64,000 bases of DNA from Bedellia somnulentella. Its lineage: Eukaryota > Arthropoda > Insecta > Lepidoptera > Bedelliidae. This document shows, piece after piece, positions 52,729 to 64,000 of the stretch. The stretch lies in contig OY755191.1 of the NCBI GenBank assembly GCA_963576735.1, forward strand, positions 12,429,608 through 12,493,607, given 5' to 3'. Below the pieces are notes generated by a model that was not told the DNA's origin, made no database searches, and saw only the letters and a list, made by a program, of their open reading frames with translations. Numbering within the stretch: the first letter of the stretch is position 1; every line of letters starts with the position of its first letter. The position numbers and the translations under genes were made by a program.

Positions 52729-53339
52729 TGAGTTCATATTTACGACTATAAATTTTCTATTACTCTTATTCGGAAAGTGGGAGGTATGACTTGACAATTA
52801 CTTTTCAAAGTACAGGGCGTATAGTTTAGGGTCCTAAATTCTAAAAAAGGACATCAACCATTATGTATTAACATACAGTATTGAACATTATTATTATTAA
52901 TCATTAGGTATTAACTTAATTACTGTCCTTATCGGTGTTTATGTTTTTAAAATAAATGAACTAATCCATCTCTTTCATTTCATCCACATATTTTAGAAAT
53001 CTCAACCATAATAATATATATTATAAAAGAGAGGAAACTCAGACTTTGATGCATAGCAGCGAATGAATATTGTGTGTCGCAGAAGTAGCCTGAGAGCAAT
53101 GCCGTAGAGATGAGTCAGGGTCAACTCAGAAAGTAATGTAATGGTAGTCTGCATCATTGCATTGAGTGAGGAAAAGTGAGAGTTTTGAGCGATACGGCGT
53201 TTCATAGGATATTTATTCCAAATAAGGCAGAAAGTATATTTTCAAAATGGTTTGAGAAAATAGACGGGATGGATTGGTAATAGAGATATAGAGACCATCA
53301 AGTCAGTAGAGAGCAACCCCGTAAAACATCATGTAAATC
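52729..53339. other. Unassigned
   Basis: No gene or repeat family recognised. Confidence 0.4.
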
Positions 53340-53490
53340 AAGAAGGCAGACGTCCGATTTGTGAAGAATTAAAGCTAGTATAATAAGATTAATACATTCA
53401 AATGGAGCTGGACAGGTTAGCAAAGATCTTACAATGTGGCTATCGTAATCTCTACCTACCCCAATTAGAACTGATGCCGTGAGTATAAGA
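53340..53490 (+). mobile_element. RTE LINE 3' fragment, degenerate
   Basis: Plus-strand: AAGAAGGCAGACGTCCG, GTGGCTATCGTAATCTCTACC, CCCCAATTAGAACTGATGCC and GTGAGTATAAG follow the RTE 3' end with many changes. Confidence 0.6.
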
Positions 53491-54650
53491 ATATACGATA
53501 ATCGTACGTCCTACGAGTATAATGGTTTCTATTAGTGACTAAAACTACATTACGTTATCAGAATTCTAGTGTGCTATATTAAAGGTATTTCTATCATTAA
53601 CTGGTATTGTATCCCAATTGACAACAGGGCTGCATTGTCACACGAATACTTTACTTTTAAACTAGTGTGTAGTGTCACACGAGCTTATAAAAAAAGGATG
53701 ACATAAAAAATGGTGGTAACAAGCGGCCTTTCCCGCCGTCATAAAAGGTGCGACAGATCCGAAACCAAATCGATAATTCCTGAGAAATCCAATCGAAATG
53801 ATCGAACAAAAAACTGCAGCCTTTAGTTTCAAGCTCGTTTCAAGTATTTTGATTAGAATTTGACATAAGCCGACTATGCGGTTTATTGAAAAACAATGCA
53901 AAAGTTAGCCCGTCGTCTGTGAATCTGCCTAATTTATGTTGGCGCGGAAACTTTGAAGAAAAGTTTAATGACGTGTCAGATGTTTTTTTTATTTGCTTGT
54001 GTCACTTTTTTTTCTTATGGCGCTTGCTGGTTTGATCTATTCCATAGAGCCATTAAAACTTATATTTTTATGTCTCTAATAAAATATCGTTTTATTCGAT
54101 GGCTGCTGCTGCTGTCTTGTTCATGTTGTTTTATGACTACGCTTATTCTGTTTTAATTTTTATTGACTGAGAAGTGTTTTCTTATAGAAGGAAATGTACC
54201 ACATGAGATGTTTGACAAGATACGCTATAAAAGTATTTTTTTGTTATCGACACTATGTCATATATATTGGAATGAAAACTATGTGAATGGGAAGAAGGCA
54301 ATTTCACATACTGATAGAGACGCAGACAGAGGAAAAAAGCAGCTCGAATGAGAAGTTCGATAAATTTAAGATATGCTAAAAAGAGTTTTCACTCTCTCAC
54401 AACACAGGACACACTCTCACAACACAGGATTTGCCTAGCGTGAGGCCACAATGAATCACTACGTCACTGTTGTATTGTATAGAGTTTTCATGTACATCAT
54501 CATGTTGAGAATTGTGACGTTTTTATTCATGTGGAATAAATAAAGATTATTATAAGTGGCAATCAATATTGTCGGTATACCCGCATAGTAATTAAAGGTG
54601 TGAGTGTAAGTGAATTAAAATAATCAGCTCTTAATATTTTATTCAGACCT
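53491..54650. other. No recognisable gene
   Basis: Contains short direct repeats (CTCTCACAACACAGGA twice at about 54394-54428) and open frames of 60-80 codons rich in Phe, Leu and Cys without domains. Confidence 0.4.
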
Positions 54651-54654
54651 TCTG

Positions 54655-54830
54655 AAATTAATTTACGCTAGTTTTGTCACCTTCACCTGTTTAAACCTTT
54701 TCTTTATCCTCGAGCTTCAATTACATTCATGGCTCTTTTCCTAAAATTATTTATTTGATCTAAATATGTCCTCCATTGTAGTCCTCTACTGACATTGACT
54801 CTACATATCTATTTCACTTTTATTAATCGA
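54655..54830 (-). mobile_element. RTE LINE internal fragment, degenerate
   Basis: Minus-strand scrap covering the RPRRTHLDQIE/KKAG region: TCATGGCTCTTTTCC, TTATTTGATCTAAATATGTC, and AGTCCTCTACTGACATTG. Confidence 0.55.
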
Positions 54831-54990
54831 ATATGTACATAAAAAAATCATCACTGAATTCAAATACGTAGGTACGTTCATCTCTCATATTCCCAGTCAC
54901 AGATAAGAAGATATAATACTCAAATAAGTAGACTTTACATGCACTTAGTAAGGATAATCACATCTCTTTTACGATCCTGCATAGCTAGTA

Positions 54991-55108
54991 CGAGCGGCCT
55001 TTTAACTAGATATCCCGTTGTGTAAAGCAGCCATCTCTTACGCACTTATTTAGTATCGTATACTGTCTTCTCATTATAACCGATATCGTGCCGATAAAAT
55101 AACGCTCG
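54991..55108 (+). mobile_element. MITE-C, reference copy
   Basis: About 118 bp with short inverted ends CGAGCG(G/T)(C/T)...TTTTA and TA on both sides, as in mariner-like MITEs. Interior: CACTTATTTAGTATCGTATAC. Similar copies lie at 19.3 and 38.3 kb. The inverted repeats are short and imperfect, so the class is tentative. Confidence 0.55.
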
Positions 55109-55851
55109 TATAAGGCCTACTGGAATTTACTAATTCACCCGATTAATTTAGTAGCAGGACACCCGTTGTTCGATATAAAATCGATACAGGTAGTTATAGG
55201 AATTATTAAATTTATATCACATTGTAATCGCTTCATCTGGAGTCGTAAAGCGGTATATCTATGGAATGTTTCTGATATCGTAAAATTACAATAAAATAGG
55301 GGATCATCGCTATTCGATACTTTGATGAAGTAATTCGAATGTACAAAGGGAAATGATTTGGTTTGCTACAATTTTAAGAAAAATTAGATCTTACTTATTT
55401 TGTTTAGATCGATCAATCTAAATAAATGAAGTTTTCTCATGTTGGCTAATGTATGTTTCCGAATAAGGGTTGATAGACATTATCAACTATGCCATGATAG
55501 GAGCTGATACTGACTTCTTTACTAATAAAATGATTATAGTAGCACAAGGAGAAAAAGTTTTCAATTTAACTAATCATGATTTTATTATTGTTTGTTTATT
55601 TTAATAAATTATCGAAGCTAATAAATCGATATCTCATTGATAGTTTTCAACATCTGTAGCTTTCTTTCAATGCTCTTACAGTAAATTTAGTTGCACATTA
55701 CAAAAAATCTATCTAAATGTAAGTAATATGTATGGTGTGTTTTTGGTGGGCGGGAAAAACATCGTAGCGCAATATGACTGTTATTTGAGCAAACCTATCC
55801 TCAAACTATATGACACACAATTACGTATTGATAATCCTACTTTAAGCGCTT
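55109..55851. other. Unassigned
   Basis: AT-rich; nothing recognisable. Confidence 0.4.
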
Positions 55852-56092
55852 TGTCTCGGGTTCGATTCCCTAGGGGTGGTAACCTTACAAATTTAATTTG
55901 TAAGGTTTAACCCAGTTTGGAAGGTTATTGCAGGCTTGAATCACCTGATTATCCGAAAATTAACATGATTCCGTGCTTCGGAGGGCACGTTTAGCCGTCG
56001 GCTACTATTACCATTGGCCAGCGTGGTGGACTATGGCCAAATCGTATAGGGTAGGCTCGAGCCCCTTGGTGGAGACGTATATGGGCTGTGAG
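55852..56092 (+). mobile_element. Lepidopteran SINE with GGCACGTTAAGCCGTCGG-type body
   Basis: Starts with a B-box-like GGGTTCGATTCCC, then TGATTCCGTGCTTCGGAGGG, CACGTTTAGCCGTCGGCTAC, CCAGCGTGGTGGACTATGG, and a GGAGACGTATATGGGCTGTG end. I know this body as a widespread moth and butterfly SINE. This copy is diverged and lacks a complete A-box region. Confidence 0.7.
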
Positions 56093-56540
56093 GAATCCTT
56101 CTTAGTTTTTTTTGGTTTTCACAATTTCATCTGGAGTTCTGCAGAGTATAATCATATACCAACTTTTAAAATAATCATAGTTAAAATTAGCGATAATCAA
56201 GTAAAACGGAAGGTGATTGAACATATATTTTTATTGTAAGCTCTTGAGACATAGATCCTCATATATCCTGGCTGACACTAACCACAAACCGCAGGTAAAA
56301 CCAACAAGTCAACACGACCAAATATTACTTCACGAAATATCCTGCATATGAGTCACCTAAATGATTTTTTGCTTGCGTAGATATAGAGCTAAATTTAGTC
56401 TATGGAACTAATAAAAAAGGTGTGCTTCGAAGAAGGGTAAAATATACTAATTAGTGACTTATTTGATTGCTTATAATTATAACTTTTGTAAAGGAAGACG
56501 TTGACTTGTTTTCCTTTTAATACCAAACACATATAATCTA
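56093..56540. other. Unassigned
   Basis: No gene or repeat recognised. Confidence 0.4.
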
Positions 56541-57492
56541 CTAGTGGATCGTCCCAGCTTCGCACGGGTAGCGTTGTTTTTTTAAATATCTGAGGTTTCT
56601 TTCTTCAGTCACTGCTCAAGCATTGTGAAATTCAGCGTAATGTTTTCAATTTATTAAATTCATAGCACTCCCGTTGTTAACAGTGTAGTTTGGTGATTTT
56701 GAATGCGCTTTAATGAACGGTTCAGTATTTCCGTTTAATAGCAAATTTTGGAATAAAACGCCATGAAGTATTTATAACAATCTAAAAAATAGTCAATACG
56801 TTATGAAGGATGCAACTACTGGCGCCATCTAGTATGTTATATGTAAATTAGTAAAGATTTGGTTTCCATCACGGGCGCGATGGCTTATATTATGTATAAT
56901 TTTGGTATTTGTCTACCGATTTCTATGATTCTTTTTTTATTGAATAGGTAATAATGTTACCTTTTTTAAATTAGGGATGAGTGAGAGGTTTACAAACGTA
57001 AGAGTAAATAAATATAATCAGGATGTTCCGAACTGCTAAGCTATCAGGAATTACACGTGTTATTGTGAGTCAACCATAAAAGATAGACATATACTGTTGA
57101 GGATTTTTTTTAGATTATTTTATGATGAATATTTCCGCCACACATGATTTCTATGTAAGTTTAACCATTAAGGCTGCACACGCGACGAAAGCTTAAAAAA
57201 TGGAGTAACTTCTCCCGTTTTCCCCAAAATTCCCCTTTACTTCTCTGCTGGAAAGTATACAAAAATCTGCGCAGGAGTATGAAGAATAATTGTACCAAGT
57301 TTCGTTAAAATCCGTCGAGTAGTTTTTGTTTCCATAAGGAACATACAAACCGACAGACAGACAGACAGACAAAAATTTTACTGATTGCATTTTTGGCATC
57401 AGTATCGATCCCTAATCACCACCTGATAGTTGTTTTGAAAATATATTTCATGTACAGAATTGACCTCTCTACAGATTTATTATAAGTATAGA
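56541..57492 (-). mobile_element. Non-autonomous Helitron, Lep1-like, complete
   Basis: Minus-strand copy of the 25-kb family, 952 bp, from A|TCTATACTTATAATAAATC (57492) to CCACTAG|T (56541). No open frame of significance. Contains an ACAGACAGACAGACAG run and a stretch near 56760-56880 (ATGAAGGATGCAACTACTGG) not present in the other copies, so the copies differ by internal insertions and deletions. Confidence 0.8.
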
Positions 57493-57693
57493 TAATTACA
57501 AATATTAACTTGAAGCGTGAAAGAATGCCAAATACGAACTTACAAAGTCAAAATATGGAGCTTATTTTTTCTCCGAAAATATCCATCTAAATTAAAGAGG
57601 TAAGACATGTTCAGTATCACAAAAGAATTTGTATAAAATAAATAACGTGTGCTTTCCTACCCTTTATTTTGGTTAGCGTTTTGAATTCCAACA
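57493..57693. other. Unassigned
   Basis: Short AT-rich spacer between the Helitron and the LINE tail. Confidence 0.4.
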
Positions 57694-57846
57694 TTTTTTT
57701 TTTTTTTTTTTTTTTTTCTTATCTTTGGCATCCACGGCTAGTGATTTGCCACTTTCTATTTAAGGAAGGGAAACTTGCAATGTATATTTATTATGTATCC
57801 TAACACGAAACATTTAAAGAAATTCAGACAAGATAAGAAACGTTAA

Positions 57847-60800
57847 TTACAATTTGATTCTATTATCTAAAATAAACAAACTAATTATTAAATAAATATT
57901 CAAATTCAAAGTACATAAAAGAGTTTCAATACATGTCGGAAAATTTACACCATAAGATAACAAGTTGGATAGAAATAAAGAGCGATCGTACAAAGGGCAA
58001 GAAAAGAATATGTGATTTAAATTACCTACATCTAATCGACAACTACATAAGTTACTATTTACAATGCCTAATTTATAAAGATGAGCTGGGGTAGTAACAT
58101 GTCCCAATCGCATCCGAATGATAATAGAAGTTATTATTTTGTTAAATGATCCAGTCCTAAACCAAGGTTTTGACGGAATTTCAGGTTGAATCCTTGCATA
58201 AAAACAACCTTTAACTTTTGAAGTCTCAGACCAACCTAAGCTCCATGACCGCTGTAACGATGATTTTGCCATTCCAAGAACATCGTAAAAGTAATTCTTA
58301 AAATGACAAACGTCACCCTCACTAACAGCATCCTTAGCAATAAAATCAGCTTTTTCATTGCCACGGATACCGCAATGACCAGGAACCCAAGCAAATCTGA
58401 CCTTCAAACCTTTATTATAGCATATAAGAAGTTTGTTTCTTATAAGGATAATTAACTCATAGCAATGATTAGCTGATAGAGGAAAAGATAATAATGATTG
58501 AAGAGCACTCAAACTGTCACTGAAAATTGTGGTTTTTAGTAGTCCCATGACCAAAATATATTCCAGAGCTTTAAATATCGCCATACATTCTCCTGTAAAA
58601 GATGATGATTCACAAGGTAACTTTATTTTCTGTACAATATTAAACTGATGATGGTACGTTCCGACTCCAACAATACTTGAAGGCTCAACTATTTTTGATG
58701 CGTCTGTATAAATATGGTGCCAATTTTTGAATTCATTCTCTAAAATGCTAATAAATTCTATGTTTGATGTATTTTGGTCTCTGCTTATACCCATGTCTAG
58801 TTTAATGTCAGGTACTACAAACAAAGCTTCGAAAGGAATAGAAAAAATAGGAAGAATAGGCGATGAATAAATAGGAGCAGAGATTTCTGAAATTTTGTGG
58901 AAGCTTTTAACAAGACAAGGAACGTTTTTAAATTTCCAATATTTAGACGTAGTTGTTAATTGTGCTAAGCTGTGGAGTTTGTGTAATAAAGGATGCTCAG
59001 AAAACTGTGAAATTCGTATTAAAAATCTATCCGAAAGGTATTGTCTTCTTAAATGCAATGGAGATTCACAACATTCTAACTGTAAAGCGTTAATAGGACT
59101 AGATTTCATAGCTCCACAAATAAGTCGCAAAGCTTTATACTGTATAAGGTCTAATCTTTTAAATGCTGGTTTGCTACCAGGTTCCAATAAAAATGATCCA
59201 TAATCCAACAAACTTCTGATGAACGCATCATACAATATTTTCATTGAGAATGGGTGAGCACCCCACCATACTCCGGATAAACATCTTAACATATTTAAAA
59301 TACGTTCAGCTTTAGTAACAATGAAATCACAGTGAGGGATTCCCGTTAATTTATTGTCTAGAATTACACCTAAGAACTTAACTTTGTCTTTTATAGGTAT
59401 TTGAACATGGTTGTATTCAACAGATATAGGTGGGATTACACGCATTCTAGAAAACAAAATAACTTCACTTTTAGATGGTGATAGTTGTAATCCGTTATTA
59501 GACAACCATACGCTGAGGTTTTCTAAAGCTACAGACATATCTAATGAAGCATCAGTAGGAGATTTATTAATGGTATATATTAATAAGTCGTCAGCATATT
59601 GAATGATATAGATAGAATTGTTAGTTTGAACAGAATTTTCCAAGTCAGAAGTATATAAATTGTAGAGCATCGGACTAAGAACTGAACCTTGAGGAAGACC
59701 TCTCCAAACAGTTCGAGTTATTTTTGAGTTATCCTCCCCAGTAGTTATAAATATGTGTCTTTGACATAAAATATTTACAATAAAGTTTACCAACATGAGA
59801 GGAACTTTCATATCCCTAAGTTTTTGTTTCAAAATATTAATATCTACATTATCATAGGCAGAGGTGACATCAAGAAATGAAGCGAGTACTGAATGATCGT
59901 TGGAGAATGCTATACGAATATCTGTAATTAATAAACTAATTGCATCAATTGTACTTTTGCCTCTCCTGAAGCCATATTGCGACTCTGATAGCAGCTTATG
60001 GTTTTCCGCAAACCATTCTAGCCTGTTTTTAATTAAATTTTCAGAAATTTTAAGAAGAACCGATGACAATGCTACCGGCCTGAATGAAGAAGCAGATAAT
60101 GCATTTTGGGTATCTTTTGGAATAGGAACAATTTCTTGTGTTCTCCACTGTTCCGGTATATTACCCGAAAAAGCAATAGTATTTATGAGGTTTAGAAAAT
60201 ACAAGATAGAATATTCTTTTAAATGGACGAAAAAGGAATAAGGTATGCCATCTACGCCAGGTGTTGAATCTTTTAAATTGACTAATACACAATTCATTTC
60301 ATCAATGCTAAAGGGAGAATTTAAATCATTTCTGTCATAGTAAACAGAAGGATCAAAAGACAAATAGGTATGGTCCGAGGGAACAAAAGCAGGTGCTAAC
60401 TTATCTAAAAGATCTTCAGCTTTAGATAATTGAATAGTATTCGATTGCTTGTTTTTAAAAGCACCTCTGAATCTTCTTATGTTTTGCCATACAAAAGAAG
60501 GTCTGGCATTTGGAGATATAGAGGAACAAAAACTACGCCAACCATGAAATTTCTTTTGTTTTAATAATTTTCTTGTTTCATTCATTTGAAGTGATAGAGC
60601 ATCGAAATTTTCGTCAGTTGAATTTAGTAAATATTGTATTTCAGCTGTTTTTCTTTTATTGACTGATTCTGTACATTCCCTATCCCACCAAGGAGGAGAT
60701 GGTATTTTATCGTCAGATACAATTTTAATTGGAAAGCATGAGTTTGCTACATTTAATAACACTTCAGTTATTGCTTTAGAACACTCACTTTCAGAACCAG

Positions 60801-61397
60801 TCTCTATTATAGGAAGAGTGGATATTTTTTGCTCAACCTTCTCGCTAAATGTTTGCCAATCAGCATTACTTAAGTTATACTTTAGCCTAGGATGACGTTT
60901 TTGAGAAGGTTTAATAAAATTTGAAGGAAAATTAATTTGGATTGGGAAATGATCACTACCATACGTCAAAGGTAGCGTTAACCATTCCAATGACGCAGCT
61001 AATTTAGGGGACGAAATTGAAAGATCGGGAACACTTTTTCCTTCGCCAATTTTCGTACGGCGCGTTGCTGATCCATTATTCAAAATGCATATATTAAGTG
61101 AATCACAAATTCTTAAAATATCGGAAGCACAAGGAGTTGGACTACTTGCTAGATTGCTTCCCCATGCAGCATGTTGGCAATTAAAATCACCTAAAATTAA
61201 AAAAGGTTTTGGTATTGAAGATAAAATTGATTCTATTTCATTAAATATAATAGAAGTTGGACGGGGAATATATATTGACACGAAACAAATTTTGTTCACT
61301 TGTACAGCAATAATAGAAAATTCACTACTATGATTTGAAATTGGAATGTGAATAAATGGCACCTGGTGTTTAACAAGAATGGCAACACCACAATGAC
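57847..61397 (-). CDS. LINE ORF2, main part: endonuclease C-terminal half, reverse transcriptase, RNase H (interrupted)
   Basis: Frame open without stops from the hAT junction to the stop at 57847. Endonuclease: CGVAILVKH, LGDFNCQHAAWGS (catalytic D and N) and YGSDHFPI (SDH). Reverse transcriptase: DSTPGVDGIPYSFF, SSFRPVALSSVLLK, SQYGFRRGKST, FLDVTSAYDNV, GLPQGSVLSPMLYNLY, QYADDLLIY with both catalytic Asp. RNase H: IYTDAS, GECMAIFKALE, FSDSLSALQ, WVPGHCGIRGNEKADFIAK, giving the D-E-D-D residues. A Cys/His cluster (CSCRLDVGNLNHIFFSC) ends the protein. All catalytic residues are present. The first Met codons near 61410 belong to the hAT tip and are not a real start. Confidence 0.9.
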
Positions 61398-62202
61398 TAG
61401 ACATGCGCATAACGCTTCAGTGAAAAGAACTTAGTTCATTTAGTTCCTTCACTTCAAAGAACTACTTCGCGAATGTAGTCCAGTAGTCCACTTCGTTCAG
61501 CGGCTCATTAGACTCCTTCGGAGCCGTTGGACTAAATGAACTACAGAACGAATTGGACTAAATGAAGAGATTGAGTTGGAAAGATGAATAACTTGCGGTT
61601 CTTGCGTTCTCGTATCTTTCTTATAACATTCGCTAGTTTGCGAATGAAAAAAATGATGCTTTTGTTAATGTTTAATTAATGAGTCCCATATGTTGTATTA
61701 CTTGTATTTAATTTTGCAGAAATATAGTAATTTATCATGAAGTATCAGTAAGAATAAATATCTCGATTGTCCTCAATACTTTTCAGGCTTAGGACTGACA
61801 ACCAAAACATTAATAATATTTTCACTATTAGAAAATAAACATTAAAATAACTCATTGACGGGTCTCGAACCTCATATTTATGTTTTTGTATTTGTGTAAA
61901 CGAACCGTGATTTAGCAGCAAACAAATATAGGTCTTAACACCGTGTGTGGAGAGTTATTTTCCCCTACGCGAGCACAGCAATGCATAAGAGAGGTGAACT
62001 AATAAGGTGTCAGTATTAGATTTGCGATCAAACAAATATAGTCTTTAAGTCCATGACCGAAGATTGTTTTTCGCCTGACGGCATAGTGAAGTATTAAGTG
62101 AAGGAATAAGGTGGACTAATAAGCGAGTGAAGGAAGGAATGGTTTGCATTTTCTACTGAAGGCATTCAAAAGAAGCATTCATTCGCGAACTACTCACCTC
62201 TA
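61398..62202. mobile_element. Non-autonomous hAT element, 805 bp, in LINE ORF2
   Basis: ACAATGAC is present at 61390-61397 and 62203-62210, an exact 8-bp duplication. Ends in minus-strand reading: TAGAGGTGAGTAG at one side and TAGACATGCGCAT at the other, sharing the first TAGA and TG. Subterminal words such as GAACTACTTCGCGAATG and ATTCGCGAACTAC, plus AATGAACTA repeats, lie near both ends as expected for hAT transposase sites. No transposase frame is present. Duplication length and tip sequence together support hAT. Confidence 0.85.
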
Positions 62203-62400
62203 ACAATGACCATTATATTTGTTTTCAGATATACAGGCATAACCTGAAATTTTAAATAGACTATCTGGTTTTAACCATGTTTCTTGCAAAGCAAAAATAA
62301 ATGGTTTATACTTATTAATAATATATATAATGTCAGATTTTTTAGAACTTGCGCTGCGGCAGTTCCACTGTATCACGTTCGGAGGAAGATGTGGATCCAT
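62203..62400 (-). CDS. LINE ORF2, first part: endonuclease N-terminus (interrupted)
   Basis: Starts MDPHLPPNVIQWNCRS at 62400 and runs to YNGHC, where hAT sequence begins. Contains the first apurinic-type endonuclease residues: Asn in QWNCRS and Glu in ALQETW. Length bookkeeping: 198 bp here plus 3551 bp in the main part minus the 8-bp duplication is 3741 bp, divisible by three. Removal of the insertion would therefore leave one continuous frame of 1247 codons including the stop. Confidence 0.85.
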
Positions 62401-63922
62401 TAATGGTTGGATTTAATAAAAGAATTAATTCTTGTAAAATAGAAGCAGCGTTGGACGGTGAAAAGTGTGTATTCTGTGTCAGAAGTGTTTTTATAAGAGT
62501 TATAATTATCTCAATAGTTGTTTTATCTGTTTTATTATGTGAAACTTTTTCATTTTGTGTATTAAATCCACAACCATTGGATAAAACTGGTATTTGGTTT
62601 TCTTTTAGTATAGCTTCATGAGCAGCCTTATCATACCCACTATATGATTTAGGGGGAGTGCGAGGTTTCAAAAATACTGTCTTTTTGTATGAAATTGGTA
62701 AAGAAGAATTATTATTTAATGATTGATGTGATGTATGATGTGAATCATGACCTAAATTATATATTTTACTTGCAGGTGCAGCAGAGAGAACATCAGCATA
62801 AGATTTGTTTACTTGCGGATGTAGTTTCTGTGCTTCAGCATAGGAAATGCAACTATTTGCCATAGAAACTTTAATTGCTTTTTGTCGCTCAAATTCTGGA
62901 CACTTTCTGTTGGTGGCAAAATGAGAGCCTTTACATATGAAGCACTTTGCTTCATCTTCATCTACCTCACAAGTATAACCTAAATGTTCTCCACCACATT
63001 TAAAACAATGAGGTTTTGATCTACATTGCATTCTAACGTGACCATACCGACAACAGTTGTAGCATTGAATAGTAGGGTAAATATATAATTCTACTGGTAA
63101 TGCATTATAACAGATATAAATGCTTTTAGGTAGTACCTGCCCATCAAACGTCAACACAACAGAACCTGTATTTATAAATTTAGTTTCACCTTCAATTAAG
63201 CTTTTACGCCTAATTCTTCTTAGTTTTATAATTTTACCACAACCTATTGGGACTTTTATACTTTCTAGAATTTCATCATCAGACCACTCCTGTGGTATGC
63301 CTCTAACAATTCCTAGACGAGTAACATGGAAAGTGGGAATGTATGCTTTATATAATGATGATTTAATTACCTCGCTTGTAATGAAAGAATTGGCACCATC
63401 ACCAGACTCAAATGCAACAGATATTTTATTGCGACCTATTCTTTTTAAACTTCCATTTATGATACTTTTAATATTTTGTGCTCTTAAAAATTTTCCAAAT
63501 GTCATTGGATGAAGAAATGTATTTTGATCTGGACTACCTTCCCTTTGAACATGCACAATAAAAGGGCCCACATCATCCTTGTCATATGTATTTCGACCTA
63601 ACCTTGGCTTAGTTACTGTTGATTGAATTGAATCAGTGGGAGCTATTAATTTAGTGTCATTAATTGGGGTAGGATCTGTTTCAGAAATGCATTTGCAATC
63701 AGATTCTTTAATGTTGGCTGAGTTTTTACTTCGCCTTTTTTTATTACAATGACGACATACACGGCTACCATGGGCTCGTTTACGAGATCTATTTAAATTT
63801 ATTGAATTTATGGACCCTTCTGTGTCCATACCAGATTCATCATTATTTGTGTTTGTAATAATGACATTATAAGCCACATCCTGAGAGCAGGACGTTCCCC
63901 CAGGATCTTCTGGGGGTTCCAT
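62342..63922 (-). CDS. LINE ORF1, nucleic-acid-binding protein with three zinc knuckles
   Basis: 526 residues, open throughout. The N-terminal third is charged and probably disordered, with a CRHCNKK motif. Residues of about 120-275 form a PRE/RRM-like region (SIINGSLKRIGRNKISVAFES ... GIVRGIPQEWSD). The knuckles follow: CYNCCRYGHVRMQC, CFKCGGEHLGYTC, and CFICKGSHFATNRKC. This is the standard ORF1 of I and related LINEs: it coats the element RNA and delivers it to chromatin. Its stop lies 59 bp inside the start of ORF2, so ORF2 is read by reinitiation or a similar route. No lesion is seen. Confidence 0.9.
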   Translation of the reverse strand: MEPPEDPGGTSCSQDVAYNVIITNTNNDESGMDTEGSINSINLNRSRKRAHGSRVCRHCNKKRRSKNSANIKESDCKCISETDPTPINDTKLIAPTDSIQSTVTKPRLGRNTYDKDDVGPFIVHVQREGSPDQNTFLHPMTFGKFLRAQNIKSIINGSLKRIGRNKISVAFESGDGANSFITSEVIKSSLYKAYIPTFHVTRLGIVRGIPQEWSDDEILESIKVPIGCGKIIKLRRIRRKSLIEGETKFINTGSVVLTFDGQVLPKSIYICYNALPVELYIYPTIQCYNCCRYGHVRMQCRSKPHCFKCGGEHLGYTCEVDEDEAKCFICKGSHFATNRKCPEFERQKAIKVSMANSCISYAEAQKLHPQVNKSYADVLSAAPASKIYNLGHDSHHTSHQSLNNNSSLPISYKKTVFLKPRTPPKSYSGYDKAAHEAILKENQIPVLSNGCGFNTQNEKVSHNKTDKTTIEIIITLIKTLLTQNTHFSPSNAASILQELILLLNPTINGSTSSSERDTVELPQRKF

Positions 63923-64000
63923 ATCAAAAATGTATTAAAAACTTACCAACTATTCAGCTACACTACTATAAATATGTAATACACAAATATTTACAAAAAT

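Larger units (their letters stand above)
57694..64000 (-). mobile_element. I-clade LINE with RNase H, nearly full length
   Basis: Minus strand, from the 5' region at the window edge to a poly(A) tail seen as 24 T on the plus strand (57694-57717). It carries ORF1 (62342-63922) and ORF2 (62203-62400 continued at 57847-61397), which overlap by 59 bp. The endonuclease-RT-RNase H order, the three-knuckle ORF1 and the poly(A) tail fit the I clade. The only clear lesion is the hAT insertion, so the LINE was probably intact until that event. Confidence 0.85.

Noticed and set aside
53953..54351. Membrane-protein-like short frames
   Set aside because: Phe/Leu/Cys-rich translations are expected from T-rich DNA; nothing else supports a gene.
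61398..61410. Met codons near 61410 as the start of LINE ORF2
   Set aside because: They lie in the hAT tip; the real start (MDPHLPP) is at 62400 on the other side of the insertion.
1..64000. CRISPR array, bacterial operon, or phage system
   Set aside because: Spliced genes, poly(A) retroelements, SINEs and Helitrons show eukaryotic DNA; no regularly spaced repeat-spacer array exists.

Overview
The window is an AT-rich piece of a eukaryotic genome, most likely a moth or butterfly. The evidence is the repeat content: Lep1-like Helitrons ending in CTAG, an R4/Dong-type LINE sitting in TAA repeats (the type element came from the silkworm), RTE LINEs, and tRNA-headed SINEs with the 3' modules common in Lepidoptera. 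No bacterial, viral or CRISPR features are visible. Coding sequence from ordinary host genes is sparse; most of the window is transposable elements of different ages, many nested in each other.

Host genes, all on the minus strand: a two-exon BED zinc-finger protein with a BESS-like tail (32623-33903); a first coding exon of an unidentified protein with a mitochondrial-type N-terminus (34470-34676); and the terminal exon of a fibroblast growth factor, best matching a Branchless-type ligand (43858-44331). About 8 kb around the FGF exon (38.6-46.6 kb) is nearly free of repeats, unlike the rest.

Layout. 0-32 kb: dense repeats, including about twenty copies of one SINE (called SINE-1 here), eight of a second (SINE-2), two of a third (SINE-3), RTE fragments, three Penelope-like insertions (6.7, 9.2-10.8, 27.8-28.4 kb), a 5'-truncated Dong-like LINE (7.5-8.7 kb) and Helitrons. 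32-38.6 kb: two host genes, a 1.4-kb inverted-repeat transposon of unknown superfamily, and smaller MITEs. 46.7-48.8 kb: a decayed hAT transposon carrying two later retro-insertions. 49.4-51.2 kb: the longest RTE copy. 56.5-57.5 kb: a complete non-autonomous Helitron. 57.7-64 kb: a long I-clade LINE with both ORFs, whose endonuclease is split by an 805-bp hAT element flanked by an exact 8-bp target duplication.

Two patterns link the elements. First, the RTE LINEs, SINE-1 and SINE-2 share one 3' module (CTCTGCCTACCCC ... GGCGTGA ... TATG repeats), which suggests that the RTE enzyme mobilises the SINEs. Second, several retro-insertions (three Penelope, two tRNA-like SINEs) are inverted head-to-head structures inside one pair of target-site duplications, as expected from twin priming or template switching. 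Element names such as SINE-1 are local labels, not database names.
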